DNA of 24,440 bases, taken from Litorivicinus sp965656605 (GTDB taxonomy: Bacteria > Pseudomonadota > Gammaproteobacteria > Pseudomonadales > Litorivicinaceae). Of the stretch, positions 13,726 through 22,566 are shown in pieces. The position numbers were made by a program, and so were the translations under genes. A model generated the notes under the pieces. That model made no database searches, was not told where the DNA came from, and saw only the letters and a program-made list of their open reading frames with translations. Each line of letters opens with the position of its first letter. Position 1 is the stretch's first letter. Where the stretch lies: assembly GCA_965656605.1 (NCBI GenBank), contig CBFHLC010000032.1:1-24440 (forward strand). The letters run 5' to 3'.

Positions 13726-16700
13726 TGGGCTTGGTTCGCTACATCATCCACCACCGCACCCTGGCCAATCTGCTGCTGTTGATGCTGCTGGTCATCGGTG
13801 TGATCTCGACCGATCGTATCCGAGCGCAGTTTTTTCCGGACTTTGTCATCGAGAGTATTTCGGTAGGCGTGGCGTGGCCCGGCGCCGGTCCCGAGGACAT
13901 TGATTTACGCGTGCTGCGCGAGCTGGAACCTAGCCTACGCGCGGTTGAGGGAGTCGAGTCCTCTAGCGCCTCAGCCAGTGAAGGCAGCGCGCGCTTTCGC
14001 CTAGAATTTGCCGAAGGCTATGACATGGCCACCGCGGTCAACGAGGTCGAAGGCGTATTGCGTAACGCCGATCTGCCCAGCGAATCCGAAGAGCCCGTGC
14101 TAACCCAGGGCTGGTTTAGGGATCGCGTCACGGACATTTTGGTGTACGGCGATTTGTCGCTAGAGGGGCTGGAGCGCCGCGCAGGTGATCTGGAGTACCT
14201 GCTATTCAAGGAAGGCGTCACCAAAACCCGTGTCAGCGGCATCAGTGATCCGCGGGTATCGATCCGATTTGCACCGCAAACCCTCGAAAAATACGGTGTC
14301 ACCCTAAGTGATGCGGCATCGGAGCTGCGCGGCGCCTTTGGCGACAACCCCGCCGGCACCCTAAGCGGTGATCGGGTCCGCCTGCGCACCGCCGGTGCTG
14401 ACCTGGAAAGCCTGGCAGAGTATCCCTTGATCGCGCAGCCAGACGGCACCCGGCTGAGTGTGTCCGAGCTGGGGCGGATCGAATACGAGGGCTTGGATCG
14501 CGGCATTGCCCTGTACTACCAAGGACAGCCTGCCATTCGAATTCAGGTTGACCGAGGTCCGGATGGCGATGCGATTGCCATCCAAGACGCGGTGCAACGG
14601 GCTGTGGATGAATTCAATCTGCATGCGGTCGATGGCGTGCAGGCCAACCTGTCCCGCCCGCGCGCCCAAGCCATCAAAGATCGTCTGAACATTCTGGTTG
14701 AAAATGGCATCACGGGCCTGGCCATTGTCATTGTCCTGTTGTTTTTATTCCTGTCGGTGCGCACCGCGTTTTGGGTCACCATCGGGATCCCCACCGCCAT
14801 GCTGGCGGCCATTGCGCTGATGTTTGCCATGGGCTTGTCGCTGAACATGGTATCGCTATTCGCCCTGATTATTTGTTTGGGCATCGTGGTCGATGACGCG
14901 ATTGTAATCGGCGAGCACGCAGATCACTTGCATCGTCAGGGCCATGCCCCGGCCGAGGCGGCCATGCTGGCAGCCCAGCGCATGTTCCTACCGGTGCTGT
15001 CCTCGAGTCTGACCACGATCATCGCCTTTGGCGGAATGTTGCTGATCGGCGGGCGCTTTGGCAGCTTGATCGCCGATATTCCCGTCACCGTCAGTCTGGT
15101 AATCGCGGCCAGCTTGGTCGAAGTCTTTTTGTTGTTGCCTGCGCACATGTATCACGCCCTGCGGGCGGTTAAGCCCGGCAAGCCGGCATGGTTCGATCTA
15201 CCCAGCCTGTGGGTCAATCGGCACTTTGATCGCTTCCGTTACGGCATCTACCGCCGCGTGGTCGAGCAGGTCATTCGCTGGCGCTACCCCGCCCTGGCGG
15301 CGGCCCTGTCGCTCATCATGTTCTCGGCCGCCATGATCGTGGATCGCAGCGTGGGTTGGCGCTTTTTCAACGCACCCGAGCGCGGCACTTTGACCGCGAA
15401 CGTGATGATGACGGAAGGCACCACACGGGCCGATACACTGACCCAGCTGGACGCCATGGCCATCGCCATGAACAAAGTCAACGCGCAATATGCCGAAGAA
15501 TATGGCGAGGGCCCGGTCAAGGCCTGGTTCACCCAAGTGGGCGGTAACTCGGGACGTCCGATCAGCGGCGCTGACCGAGTCGATTCGGATCGTCTGGCGG
15601 GCTTTAACATTGAGCTGATCGATCCGGACTTGCGTCCTTACAGCGCCTTTGAGTTCATCCGCAAATGGCGCAAAGCCATCCCCAAATCTGACAAAGTTGA
15701 TGTGGTGCAGCTGCGTGGCGATCGCCAAGGGCCTGCGCAGGACAGCATTGCCGTGCAATTCAGCGGCGATGACTTCCGAACCCTGAAAGCCGCCTCGTTA
15801 GAGCTACAACGTCGACTCAATGCCGTGGCTGGCGTCGGCGCGGTCGAGGACGATCTGGCCTACGACAAAACCGAACAGCGACTGCGACTGACCCCTGAAG
15901 GACAGGCGCTGGGGCTGAGCAGCACTGATCTGGCCAGCCAGCTGCGTGGCCAGTTGGATGGAATTGAGGCGCTCACGCTGCCCCAAGGCGGCCAAAGCGT
16001 CGAGATTCGAGTCGGGCTGGATACGCAAACCACCGATGCGGACTATTTAACGCGCGCACGGATTCAGCTGCCCGATGGCACCTTTACCGATGTCGCGCAG
16101 GTGGCTGATTGGTCCAGCGAGCGCGGTTTTGCCAGCCTGCAGGTGCAAAACGGTCAGCGCGTGGTCACCGTAACAGGCGAGGCGCCCGAGGATGGCGATG
16201 CAGCTCGTGCCATGCAGGATCAGCTAGAGCAACAATGGCTGCCCGAGATCGCCCAGCGCTACGGCGTGGATTGGGAGATGAGCGGGCTGGCCGAGAGTGA
16301 GCGAGAATTTTTAACCGACGCGGCGATTAGTTTCTTGGTCTGCCTACTGGCCATCTACCTGACCCTGACCTGGATCTTTGGATCCTTCTCAAAGCCATGG
16401 GTGCCGATCCTGACTATTCCCTTTGGCATTGTCGGCATCGTGTGGGGCCATTTCTTCCATGGCGTACCCCTGTCGATGTTTAGTGTGGTGGGATTCATCG
16501 GGATGGCCGGCATTATCTTGAACGACACGATCGTGCTGATTGTGCGCATTCAAGAGCGCATGCAGACACAGCCGCTGTTAGATGCCCTGATTGATGGGTC
16601 GGCGGATCGACTGCGTGCGGTCTTTTTGACCACCGTCACCACCGTGGGCGGATTGCTGCCGCTGCTGTTCGAGGCCAGCCGGCAGGCACAATTCCTGAAA

Positions 16701-16865
16701 CCCACGGTCATTACGCTGGTGTACGGGCTGGGTTTGGGCATGGTGCTGGTGTTGCTGATGACCCCCGCTATGATGGCGATTGGTCAGGATATGCGCCGTA
16801 GCTGGCGCAGTGCGCGACACGCGCCTGAGATCCTCAGACGCGCGCGCAAGTGGCGTCAGGCCTGA
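13725..16865 (+). CDS. RND efflux permease (AcrB/HAE-like)
   Basis: Proton-driven inner-membrane efflux pump of 1046 residues, full length for the family. It has TM1 at about 13-28, a large periplasmic porter loop, a helix cluster at about 330-480, a second porter loop and a final helix cluster at about 865-1020. The TM4 proton-relay pair is visible as Asp390-Asp391 (GIVVDDAIV), equivalent to AcrB Asp407/408. In TM10 the position of AcrB Lys940 falls in 'GIILNDTIVLI', where Asn replaces Lys, as in a known branch of RND permeases with a GVVVNDS-like motif. The gene directly follows its adaptor, and its end overlaps lysS by 10 bp. The substrate is unknown. Confidence 0.93.
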   Translation: MGLVRYIIHHRTLANLLLLMLLVIGVISTDRIRAQFFPDFVIESISVGVAWPGAGPEDIDLRVLRELEPSLRAVEGVESSSASASEGSARFRLEFAEGYDMATAVNEVEGVLRNADLPSESEEPVLTQGWFRDRVTDILVYGDLSLEGLERRAGDLEYLLFKEGVTKTRVSGISDPRVSIRFAPQTLEKYGVTLSDAASELRGAFGDNPAGTLSGDRVRLRTAGADLESLAEYPLIAQPDGTRLSVSELGRIEYEGLDRGIALYYQGQPAIRIQVDRGPDGDAIAIQDAVQRAVDEFNLHAVDGVQANLSRPRAQAIKDRLNILVENGITGLAIVIVLLFLFLSVRTAFWVTIGIPTAMLAAIALMFAMGLSLNMVSLFALIICLGIVVDDAIVIGEHADHLHRQGHAPAEAAMLAAQRMFLPVLSSSLTTIIAFGGMLLIGGRFGSLIADIPVTVSLVIAASLVEVFLLLPAHMYHALRAVKPGKPAWFDLPSLWVNRHFDRFRYGIYRRVVEQVIRWRYPALAAALSLIMFSAAMIVDRSVGWRFFNAPERGTLTANVMMTEGTTRADTLTQLDAMAIAMNKVNAQYAEEYGEGPVKAWFTQVGGNSGRPISGADRVDSDRLAGFNIELIDPDLRPYSAFEFIRKWRKAIPKSDKVDVVQLRGDRQGPAQDSIAVQFSGDDFRTLKAASLELQRRLNAVAGVGAVEDDLAYDKTEQRLRLTPEGQALGLSSTDLASQLRGQLDGIEALTLPQGGQSVEIRVGLDTQTTDADYLTRARIQLPDGTFTDVAQVADWSSERGFASLQVQNGQRVVTVTGEAPEDGDAARAMQDQLEQQWLPEIAQRYGVDWEMSGLAESEREFLTDAAISFLVCLLAIYLTLTWIFGSFSKPWVPILTIPFGIVGIVWGHFFHGVPLSMFSVVGFIGMAGIILNDTIVLIVRIQERMQTQPLLDALIDGSADRLRAVFLTTVTTVGGLLPLLFEASRQAQFLKPTVITLVYGLGLGMVLVLLMTPAMMAIGQDMRRSWRSARHAPEILRRARKWRQA

Positions 16866-18361
16866 GGGCGCATCGCTGGGAACAGGATGACATCGCGGAT
16901 GCTGTCCTGATCCAACAACCACATGACCAGGCGATCAATTCCGATACCACAACCGCCGGTCGGAGGCAGGCCGACTTCTAACGCAGTGACGTAGTCTTCG
17001 TCGTAGAACATCGCCTCGTCGTCGCCACCGTCTTTTTGCTCAACCTGCTCTTTGAAGCGATTGGCTTGGTCCTCGGCGTCGTTCAACTCGCTAAAGCCGT
17101 TGGCCAACTCGCGCCCCCCGACAAAGAACTCGAAACGATCCGTCAGGAATGGATTGTCGTTGTTACGACGAGCCAAGGGACTGACTTCAGCGGGATACAT
17201 GGTGATGAAGGTCGGCTGGAACAGCTGGTCCTCAACGGTTTTCTCAAAGATCTCGATCTGGACTTTGCCCAGGCCGTAGCTATCGTTGATCTGAACGCCG
17301 ATTTTCTTGGCGTAGGCCACCGCCTGATCGTAATCGCCCAGGGCCTCGGCAGTCAGCTCGGGGTTTTTCTCGAGGATCGAGTCGAACACCGTGACCCTGC
17401 GGAACGGCTCGGTCAGATCATAGTCGTGTCCACCGGATGAGAACTGCAGCGATCCGTGTGCCTTTTGGCAGACTTTACGAATCAAGTTTTCGGTGTGGTC
17501 GATCATGCCGTTGACGTCGGTGTACGCCTCGTAGAACTCGAGCATGGTGAACTCGGGGTTGTGACGCGTCGACAGCCCTTCGTTACGGAAGTTGCGGTTG
17601 ACCTCGAACACACGCTCGAACCCACCCACCACCAAGCGCTTTAGATACAGCTCGGGGGCAATACGCATGTACATGTCGATGTCCAAAGCGTTGTGGTGCG
17701 TGATGAACGGACGTGCGGTAGCGCCGCCGGGAATGACTTGCAGCATGGGGGTTTCGACTTCTAGATAGTCGTGATCCAGCAAATAGCTGCGCAGACCGCT
17801 TACGATCGCCGAGCGTTTAACAAAGGTCTCTTTGACCTCGGGGTTGGCAATCAGATCTAGGTAGCGTTGGCGATAACGCTGCTCGGTGTCAGTCAGACCC
17901 TTGTGCTTGTCGGGCAGGGGGCGCAGCGATTTGGTCAGCAACACCGCATCGGTGGCGTGAACACTCAGCTCGCCAGTATTGGTTTTGAATAGGTGCCCTT
18001 CGATACCCACAATGTCACCCAAATCCCAGGTCTTGAATTGATCGTACAGACCCTCGGACAGATCGGCCTTGCGCAGGTAGGCCTGAATACGGCCGCTGCT
18101 GTCCTGAATAGTAATAAAGCTCGCCTTGCCCATAATCCGGCGCAATACGATACGCCCGGCAATTTTGGTGGTGGCTTTTTTCTCTTCCAGCGTAGGCTTG
18201 TCGAACTCATCGAACTGCTCGATCAATTCGCTCGCCAACGCTTCGCGGCGGTAGCTGTTAGGAAATGCCACACCGGATTCGCGCAGGCTGGCCAGCTTGG
18301 CACGGCGCTCGGCGATCAGTTGGTTTTCGTCGACTTCAGGAGTCTGATTTTGATCAGTCAT
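16856..18361 (-). CDS. lysS: Lysyl-tRNA synthetase, class II
   Basis: Charges tRNA-Lys with lysine. It has 501 residues, the usual bacterial LysRS length. The N-terminal OB-fold anticodon-binding domain covers about 65-150 ('KIAGRIVLRRIMGKASFI'). The class II catalytic domain follows, with motif 2 around 250-276 (FERVFEVNRNFRNEG and the HNPEFTMLE segment) and motif 3 GIGIDRL at 472-478. The ATG comes immediately after the prfB TAG with no spacer, and an AAAGG lies about 8 bases upstream inside prfB. This prfB-lysS operon is the classic gammaproteobacterial order. The 3' end overlaps the RND permease gene by 10 bp on the opposite strand. Confidence 0.98.
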   Translation of the reverse strand: MTDQNQTPEVDENQLIAERRAKLASLRESGVAFPNSYRREALASELIEQFDEFDKPTLEEKKATTKIAGRIVLRRIMGKASFITIQDSSGRIQAYLRKADLSEGLYDQFKTWDLGDIVGIEGHLFKTNTGELSVHATDAVLLTKSLRPLPDKHKGLTDTEQRYRQRYLDLIANPEVKETFVKRSAIVSGLRSYLLDHDYLEVETPMLQVIPGGATARPFITHHNALDIDMYMRIAPELYLKRLVVGGFERVFEVNRNFRNEGLSTRHNPEFTMLEFYEAYTDVNGMIDHTENLIRKVCQKAHGSLQFSSGGHDYDLTEPFRRVTVFDSILEKNPELTAEALGDYDQAVAYAKKIGVQINDSYGLGKVQIEIFEKTVEDQLFQPTFITMYPAEVSPLARRNNDNPFLTDRFEFFVGGRELANGFSELNDAEDQANRFKEQVEQKDGGDDEAMFYDEDYVTALEVGLPPTGGCGIGIDRLVMWLLDQDSIRDVILFPAMRPQA

Positions 18362-19456
18362 CTACAGGCCTTTCTTTAAGCTGGCTTCAATAAAGTTATC
18401 CAACGCGCCGTCTAACACGACGCCGGTGTTGGAGGATTCGACACCCGTGCGGAGGTCTTTGATACGGCTTTGATCCAACACATAGCTGCGGATTTGGCTG
18501 CCCCATCCGATATCGGATTTGGTCGCCTCAACCGCTTGCGATGCATCACGACGCTTTTGCATTTCCAACTCGTAGAGTTTGGCTTTTAGCATCTTCATCG
18601 CGTGGTCTTTGTTCTGGTGTTGCGAGCGTTCGGACTGGCACTGCGCAACCGTATTGGTCGGCAGGTGGGTAATCCGCACCGCCGAGTCAGTGGTGTTGAC
18701 GTGCTGACCACCGGCACCGGATGAGCGGTACGTATCGATGCGCAAATCCGCCGGGTTGATGTCGATCTCGACGTTGTCGTCAATCTCGGGTGAGATAAAC
18801 ACGCTGACAAAGCTAGTGTGGCGACGGGCGCCCGAGTCAAAGGGCGATTTTCGAACCAGACGGTGAACACCAGTCTCGGTGCGCAACCAACCAAAGGCGT
18901 ATTCGCCCTGAACGTGGACGGTGGCGGATTTAATGCCGGCCACTTCACCCTCGGACAGCTCGGTAATGACCGCCTTGAATCCTTTGTCCTCGGCCCAGCG
19001 CAGGTACATGCGCAGCACCATGTTGGCCCAGTCCTGAGCCTCTGTGCCGCCGGCACCGGCCTGCACTTCCAAATAAGCGTTGCTGGGATCTTGCTCGCCA
19101 CTGAACATGCGGCGAAATTCAAGCTTGGCCAAATGAGCGTCCAACGCGTCGCATTCAGCAGCCACCGCATCCGCGGTGTCCTGATCGCCTTCCTCAACGG
19201 CCATTTCTAGCAATTCACGATTGTCTGAAATGCCTGACTCAAGAGTATCTAGCGTTTCCACGACCGCCTCGAGGTTTGAGCGCTCTTTGCCCAATGCCTG
19301 CGCGTGATCGGGATTATCCCATACCTTGGGATCCTCCAGTTCGCGGCTGACTTCCTCTAGCCGGTCTTTTTTAACGGGGTAGTCAAGGTAGTCGTGCAGC
19401 ACTAAACGGCGCTCGTCCAAGTCCTTGAGCAGATTTAAAATCGGTGCGATTTCCAT
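18362..19456 (-). CDS. prfB: Peptide chain release factor 2, continuous frame without programmed frameshift
   Basis: Release factor recognising UGA and UAA stop codons. It has 364 residues. The SPF codon-recognition motif lies at 204-206 and the catalytic GGQ at 249-251. In E. coli and most bacteria, an in-frame UGA near codon 26 (CTTTGAC after an AGGGGG) forces a +1 shift. Here the same place reads TAC CTT GAC (codons 23-25, positions 19382-19390), one T shorter, so the frame runs through. The upstream AGGGGG-type stimulator is also absent. The gene ends in TAG, a stop read by RF1. Upstream of the ATG (revcomp of 19457-19520) I see no clear Shine-Dalgarno; TACCCT is a possible -10. lysS follows directly. 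Confidence 0.97.
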   Translation of the reverse strand: MEIAPILNLLKDLDERRLVLHDYLDYPVKKDRLEEVSRELEDPKVWDNPDHAQALGKERSNLEAVVETLDTLESGISDNRELLEMAVEEGDQDTADAVAAECDALDAHLAKLEFRRMFSGEQDPSNAYLEVQAGAGGTEAQDWANMVLRMYLRWAEDKGFKAVITELSEGEVAGIKSATVHVQGEYAFGWLRTETGVHRLVRKSPFDSGARRHTSFVSVFISPEIDDNVEIDINPADLRIDTYRSSGAGGQHVNTTDSAVRITHLPTNTVAQCQSERSQHQNKDHAMKMLKAKLYELEMQKRRDASQAVEATKSDIGWGSQIRSYVLDQSRIKDLRTGVESSNTGVVLDGALDNFIEASLKKGL

Positions 19457-19554
19457 CGTGTTTTTCGGTCAAAAATGAAGGCGCGGAGGGTAGCACATTC
19501 TGGGGTGCAGGTGACGGGATTGATCAACTGGTTTATGTTGAATCCCAGCTGAAC

Positions 19555-19559
19555 AGGAG
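19555..19559 (+). promoter_or_regulatory. Shine-Dalgarno AGGAG for the GNAT gene
   Basis: AGGAG lies 10 bases before the ATG at 19570. The frame stays open upstream to 19444, but that part overlaps the prfB 5' region and lacks family sequence, so 19570 is taken as the start. Confidence 0.6.
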
Positions 19560-19569
19560 CTTTGCCACG

Positions 19570-20019
19570 ATGGCCTCAAACTTGAAAATCCGCCCCCTAC
19601 GCGCCGCAGACGAAGCCGATTGGCAACGCCTGTTCACGGACTACATCCATTTCTACCAATCCAAGCCCGATCCGGCGGCGATGGAAGCAGCCTTTCACGG
19701 AATGCTGAGCGCAGATCTGGCCATGCGTTGCTGGGTGGCCGATATCAACGGACGTGTGGTCGGACTGACCCATGTAATTTTGCATGCGAACACCTGGAGC
19801 TTGATGCCTGACGCCTATCTAGAGGACTTGTACACCGATACGGATTACCGCAAGCACGGTGTTGGACGAGCCCTGATTCAAGAAGTCATCAACACCGGCC
19901 ACGAAGAGGGCTGGCGCAAGCTGTATTGGAACACGGCGGCTGACAACGAAACCGCCCAAAGCCTGTATCGCAAGGTCGCGACCCAGACCGATTGGGTTAG
20001 GTTTGAGGTGAAGTACTGA
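19570..20019 (+). CDS. GNAT-family N-acetyltransferase
   Basis: Acetyl-CoA-dependent acetyltransferase of 149 residues covering one GNAT domain. It starts 'LKIRPLRAADEADWQRLF', typical of the family. Motif A at about 84-103 reads 'LEDLYTDTDYRKHGVGRALI', with the acetyl-CoA loop RKHGVG. Motif B follows as 'WNTAADNETAQSLYRKV' (120-136), including the Asn and the YRK segment. The substrate is not predictable; relatives acetylate amines of small molecules or protein N-termini. It is transcribed alone, divergent from prfB across 113 bp, and overlaps the 3' end of the DsbA-like gene by 23 bp. Confidence 0.9.
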   Translation: MASNLKIRPLRAADEADWQRLFTDYIHFYQSKPDPAAMEAAFHGMLSADLAMRCWVADINGRVVGLTHVILHANTWSLMPDAYLEDLYTDTDYRKHGVGRALIQEVINTGHEEGWRKLYWNTAADNETAQSLYRKVATQTDWVRFEVKY

Positions 20020-20620
20020 GGGCTCGCAGTACCTCGAGCGTGTAATCCGGGTTGCCGTAATCCAGCGGCAACAAACCCAACTGCTCGCCATCATCAAAGA
20101 CTAAGCTGGGGTAGCCTTGCACGCCCATCTGATAGGTCGCGTTCACCTCTTCATCGTGACTGGCGTGTAGCTCATCACTACCCAGCAACGTTGTAAAAGC
20201 CTCAGCATCTAATCCCATTTCGGCCGCAATCTGTGCCAAGACGTCGGCCATCCAGACATTACGCGCCTGTGTGTAATAGGCACCCTGAATCGCATTGACC
20301 ATCTGCCACTCGTCCACACCCATCTGCTCGGCTGCTCGCACGGCCCGACCGGCAATGTAAGTGGTACGCGGAGGATTGGGTTCTTGATTCCAGTAGCTGT
20401 GATCAAAGGGTACACCGCACTGTTTCTCGATCCGTTTCCAGGTTCCAGCCAGCTGATCGCGCAGGAAACTGTTCATCGGCTTATCGTCGTCTGGCGCCAA
20501 CCCGCCTAAGCGGGTTTCTACAGAAATCACCTCGGGCAGCCCAGCTCGGATGGCCTGCCATGTGGGGCGAAAGCCGTAGCACCACGAACACATTGGGTCG
20601 TACACATAGATTAATTTCAT
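19997..20620 (-). CDS. DsbA-family (FrnE-like) thioredoxin-fold protein
   Basis: Cytoplasmic thiol protein of 207 residues with the DsbA fold. It begins 'MKLIYVYDPMCSWCYGF', with the active-site CSWC at 11-14, followed by an inserted helical domain. The cis-proline loop is 'VQGYPSLVF' (Pro171). There is no signal peptide from this start, which suggests a cytoplasmic role like FrnE or 2-hydroxychromene-2-carboxylate isomerase relatives rather than periplasmic DsbA. The ATG at 20620 was chosen because the strand directly enters the thioredoxin fold. Earlier in-frame ATGs at 20689 and 20665 add a short non-homologous stretch. The Shine-Dalgarno is weak. Redox partner unknown. Confidence 0.85.
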   Translation of the reverse strand: MKLIYVYDPMCSWCYGFRPTWQAIRAGLPEVISVETRLGGLAPDDDKPMNSFLRDQLAGTWKRIEKQCGVPFDHSYWNQEPNPPRTTYIAGRAVRAAEQMGVDEWQMVNAIQGAYYTQARNVWMADVLAQIAAEMGLDAEAFTTLLGSDELHASHDEEVNATYQMGVQGYPSLVFDDGEQLGLLPLDYGNPDYTLEVLRALSTSPQT

Positions 20621-20709
20621 GCCACCACAATGCCTTTGAAAAAATGGAATACAAGGGCGCGCCATGACCGGTAAACTTTGTAAAATCATGACCAGTGATA
20701 CCCAGATCG

Positions 20710-21879
20710 ATGCCGACCTTTAACGATCCTTCTTTTTTAAGCGACCATATTGGCCAGACCCTAGCGTTTTACGAAAGCTCGGTGTTTGACCCCGATGGCG
20801 GATTTTTCCAGCACTTTCGCGACGACGGCAGTATTTATGACCGCCAAACCCGTCACTTAGTATCGAGCACTCGGTTTGTTTTTAACTACGCCATGGCCGC
20901 CCGAGTGCGCGATGAGCCTCGTTATCTAGACTGGGTAAAACATGGACTGGATCACCTAAATCGCGCACATAAAATGCCCGCGGGCGGATACGCGTGGATC
21001 ATTAACGGCGACCAAGTCGTTGATGACACCTGTCATGCCTACGGCTTGGCCTTTGTGATAGTGGCTGGCGCGACCGCCTTGATGGCGGGTGTTGAGCAAG
21101 GGCGTGACACCCTGGAATACGCGTTTGACTGTCTGGAGCAGCACTTTTGGGAGCCCGAACACGGATTGTATGCCGACGAGGCCAGCGCCGGATTCCAAGC
21201 GCTGGATGACTATCGCGGTCAAAACGCCAACATGCATAGCTGCGAAGCCATGCTGTGGGCCTATGAGGCAACCGGCGAGGCCCACTATTTGGATCGTGCA
21301 GAAACGCTGGCGCACTCGATTACCGTGCGCCAAGCCGCTTTGGCCGGCGGTCGAATCTGGGAGCATTACCGCCGCGATTGGAGTGTGGATTGGGACTACA
21401 ACCGCGACGACCCTAAACACCTGTTCCGGCCCTGGGGATTTCAGCCCGGCCACCAAACCGAATGGGCCAAACTGTTATTGATCCTGAATCGTCACCGCCC
21501 CAGCACGTTATGGGTGCAAACCGCAGAACGCTTGTTTTTGGATGCCGTCGAGACCAGCTGGGATGCGAAATATGGGGGGCTGGCTTATGGTTTTGATCCC
21601 CAAGGTCAGATTTGCGACAGGGATAAATACTTTTGGGTGCAGGCCGAATCCTTTGCCGCAGCCTGGCTGTTGTATAAAGAGACCGACAAATCTGTCTATC
21701 TGGATTGGTATGAACGTATCTGGCAATACAGCTGGGATCACATGATCGATCATCAGCACGGCGCCTGGTTTCGAATACGCAATCCCGACAACAGCGCAAT
21801 CGATAATTTGAAATCCCCCGCGGGTAAAACCGACTATCACACCATGGGCGCCTGCTACGAGGTATTGCGCAGCGTGTGA
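20710..21879 (+). CDS. AGE-family sugar isomerase/epimerase (YihS/mannose isomerase-like)
   Basis: An (alpha/alpha)6-barrel enzyme of the N-acylglucosamine 2-epimerase family, 389 residues. It probably isomerises aldoses and ketoses such as mannose/fructose, or epimerises at C2. The catalytic and binding residues align almost number for number with E. coli YihS: Arg55 (STRFVF), His176 (NANMHSCEA), Glu251 and His248 (PGHQTEWAKLL), and His377 (DYHTMGACYEV). No lipid or export signal is present. The ATG at 20710 begins the family sequence; a GTG at 20695 is possible, and neither has a clear Shine-Dalgarno. A TAAAAT at 20681-20686 could be the -10. The stop overlaps the YgjP-like gene by 4 bp. 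Confidence 0.88.
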   Translation: MPTFNDPSFLSDHIGQTLAFYESSVFDPDGGFFQHFRDDGSIYDRQTRHLVSSTRFVFNYAMAARVRDEPRYLDWVKHGLDHLNRAHKMPAGGYAWIINGDQVVDDTCHAYGLAFVIVAGATALMAGVEQGRDTLEYAFDCLEQHFWEPEHGLYADEASAGFQALDDYRGQNANMHSCEAMLWAYEATGEAHYLDRAETLAHSITVRQAALAGGRIWEHYRRDWSVDWDYNRDDPKHLFRPWGFQPGHQTEWAKLLLILNRHRPSTLWVQTAERLFLDAVETSWDAKYGGLAYGFDPQGQICDRDKYFWVQAESFAAAWLLYKETDKSVYLDWYERIWQYSWDHMIDHQHGAWFRIRNPDNSAIDNLKSPAGKTDYHTMGACYEVLRSV

Positions 21880-22535
21880 AGGATTTTGGATTCGCGGTGC
21901 TGATCCGACGCTCGGCGCGCCGACGCAAATCGATCGGGCTGCGAGTCACCGCCGCAGGCGTCGAGATTCAAGCCCCTGCCACGACCTCGCAAGGGTATAT
22001 ACAGGAGCTGATCGAGCAGAAGCAGGTATGGATTCGCGACAAGCTGACCGGTTTTACCCCGACAGCCCCCAAAGAGCTGGGTGCAGGGGAGCTCTTTGAG
22101 ATCCTGGGAGCGTCCTACCCGCTGGCCTGGGGCACTGAAACCGCATTGATCAACGGCCATTTGGTAACGCCTCGCGCCCACAGCCTTCGCGGCTTGCACC
22201 GGTGGTATCGAGACTACGCCCAAGACTATATTCAAAGCCGTTGTGAGTACTGGGGCGCGCAGATTGGCGTAGACTGGAGCGAGATTCGAGTGCGCACGTA
22301 CCGGGCCCGTTGGGGCAGCTGCTCAGTCGCAGGTGTGCTGTCGTTTAATTGGCGACTGATCCAAGCGCCGCCTGCTGTGGTTGACTACGTGGTCATCCAC
22401 GAACTGTGCCACCGAGTCCATCACAACCACTCAGCCGCGTTTTGGGGCCTGGTCGAACAGTTCGATCCTCAGTGGCGGGCCCACCGTGATTGGTTGAAAG
22501 CGCATCAAACCCAACTTAGCAGCGAGACCTTTTAG
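21876..22535 (+). CDS. YgjP/DUF45-family zinc metallopeptidase-like protein
   Basis: Gluzincin-type metallopeptidase homologue of 219 residues. The zinc motif HELCH is at 175-179, and the likely third ligand is His185 in 'VHHNHSAAFW'. The family signature 'RARWGSCS' lies at 143-150, and the N-terminus carries the 'RRSARRRKSIGLRV' segment common to the family. There is no signal peptide, so it is cytoplasmic. The physiological substrate of the family is poorly defined. The GTG start at 21876 overlaps the AGE gene stop by 4 bp (GTGA), with GAGG about 11 bases upstream, which points to translational coupling. Confidence 0.88.
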   Translation: MKDFGFAVLIRRSARRRKSIGLRVTAAGVEIQAPATTSQGYIQELIEQKQVWIRDKLTGFTPTAPKELGAGELFEILGASYPLAWGTETALINGHLVTPRAHSLRGLHRWYRDYAQDYIQSRCEYWGAQIGVDWSEIRVRTYRARWGSCSVAGVLSFNWRLIQAPPAVVDYVVIHELCHRVHHNHSAAFWGLVEQFDPQWRAHRDWLKAHQTQLSSETF

Positions 22536-22566
22536 ACGGGTTACGCAGACACACAAGGACAACACG

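Noticed and set aside
13203..13754. 183-residue minus-strand frame across the RND adaptor end
   Set aside because: Antisense to a well-supported adaptor, with Ser/Arg/Pro-rich composition and no recognisable domain.
15198..15758. 186-residue minus-strand frame inside the RND permease
   Set aside because: Lies fully inside the permease, His/Gly/Arg-rich shadow translation with no motif.
18362..19456. prfB as a frameshifted or broken gene
   Set aside because: The frame is intact from ATG to TAG with SPF and GGQ motifs; only the regulatory frameshift is missing.
21413..21949. 178-residue minus-strand frame across the AGE and YgjP-like genes
   Set aside because: Arg/Ser/Cys-rich shadow of two well-supported plus-strand genes.
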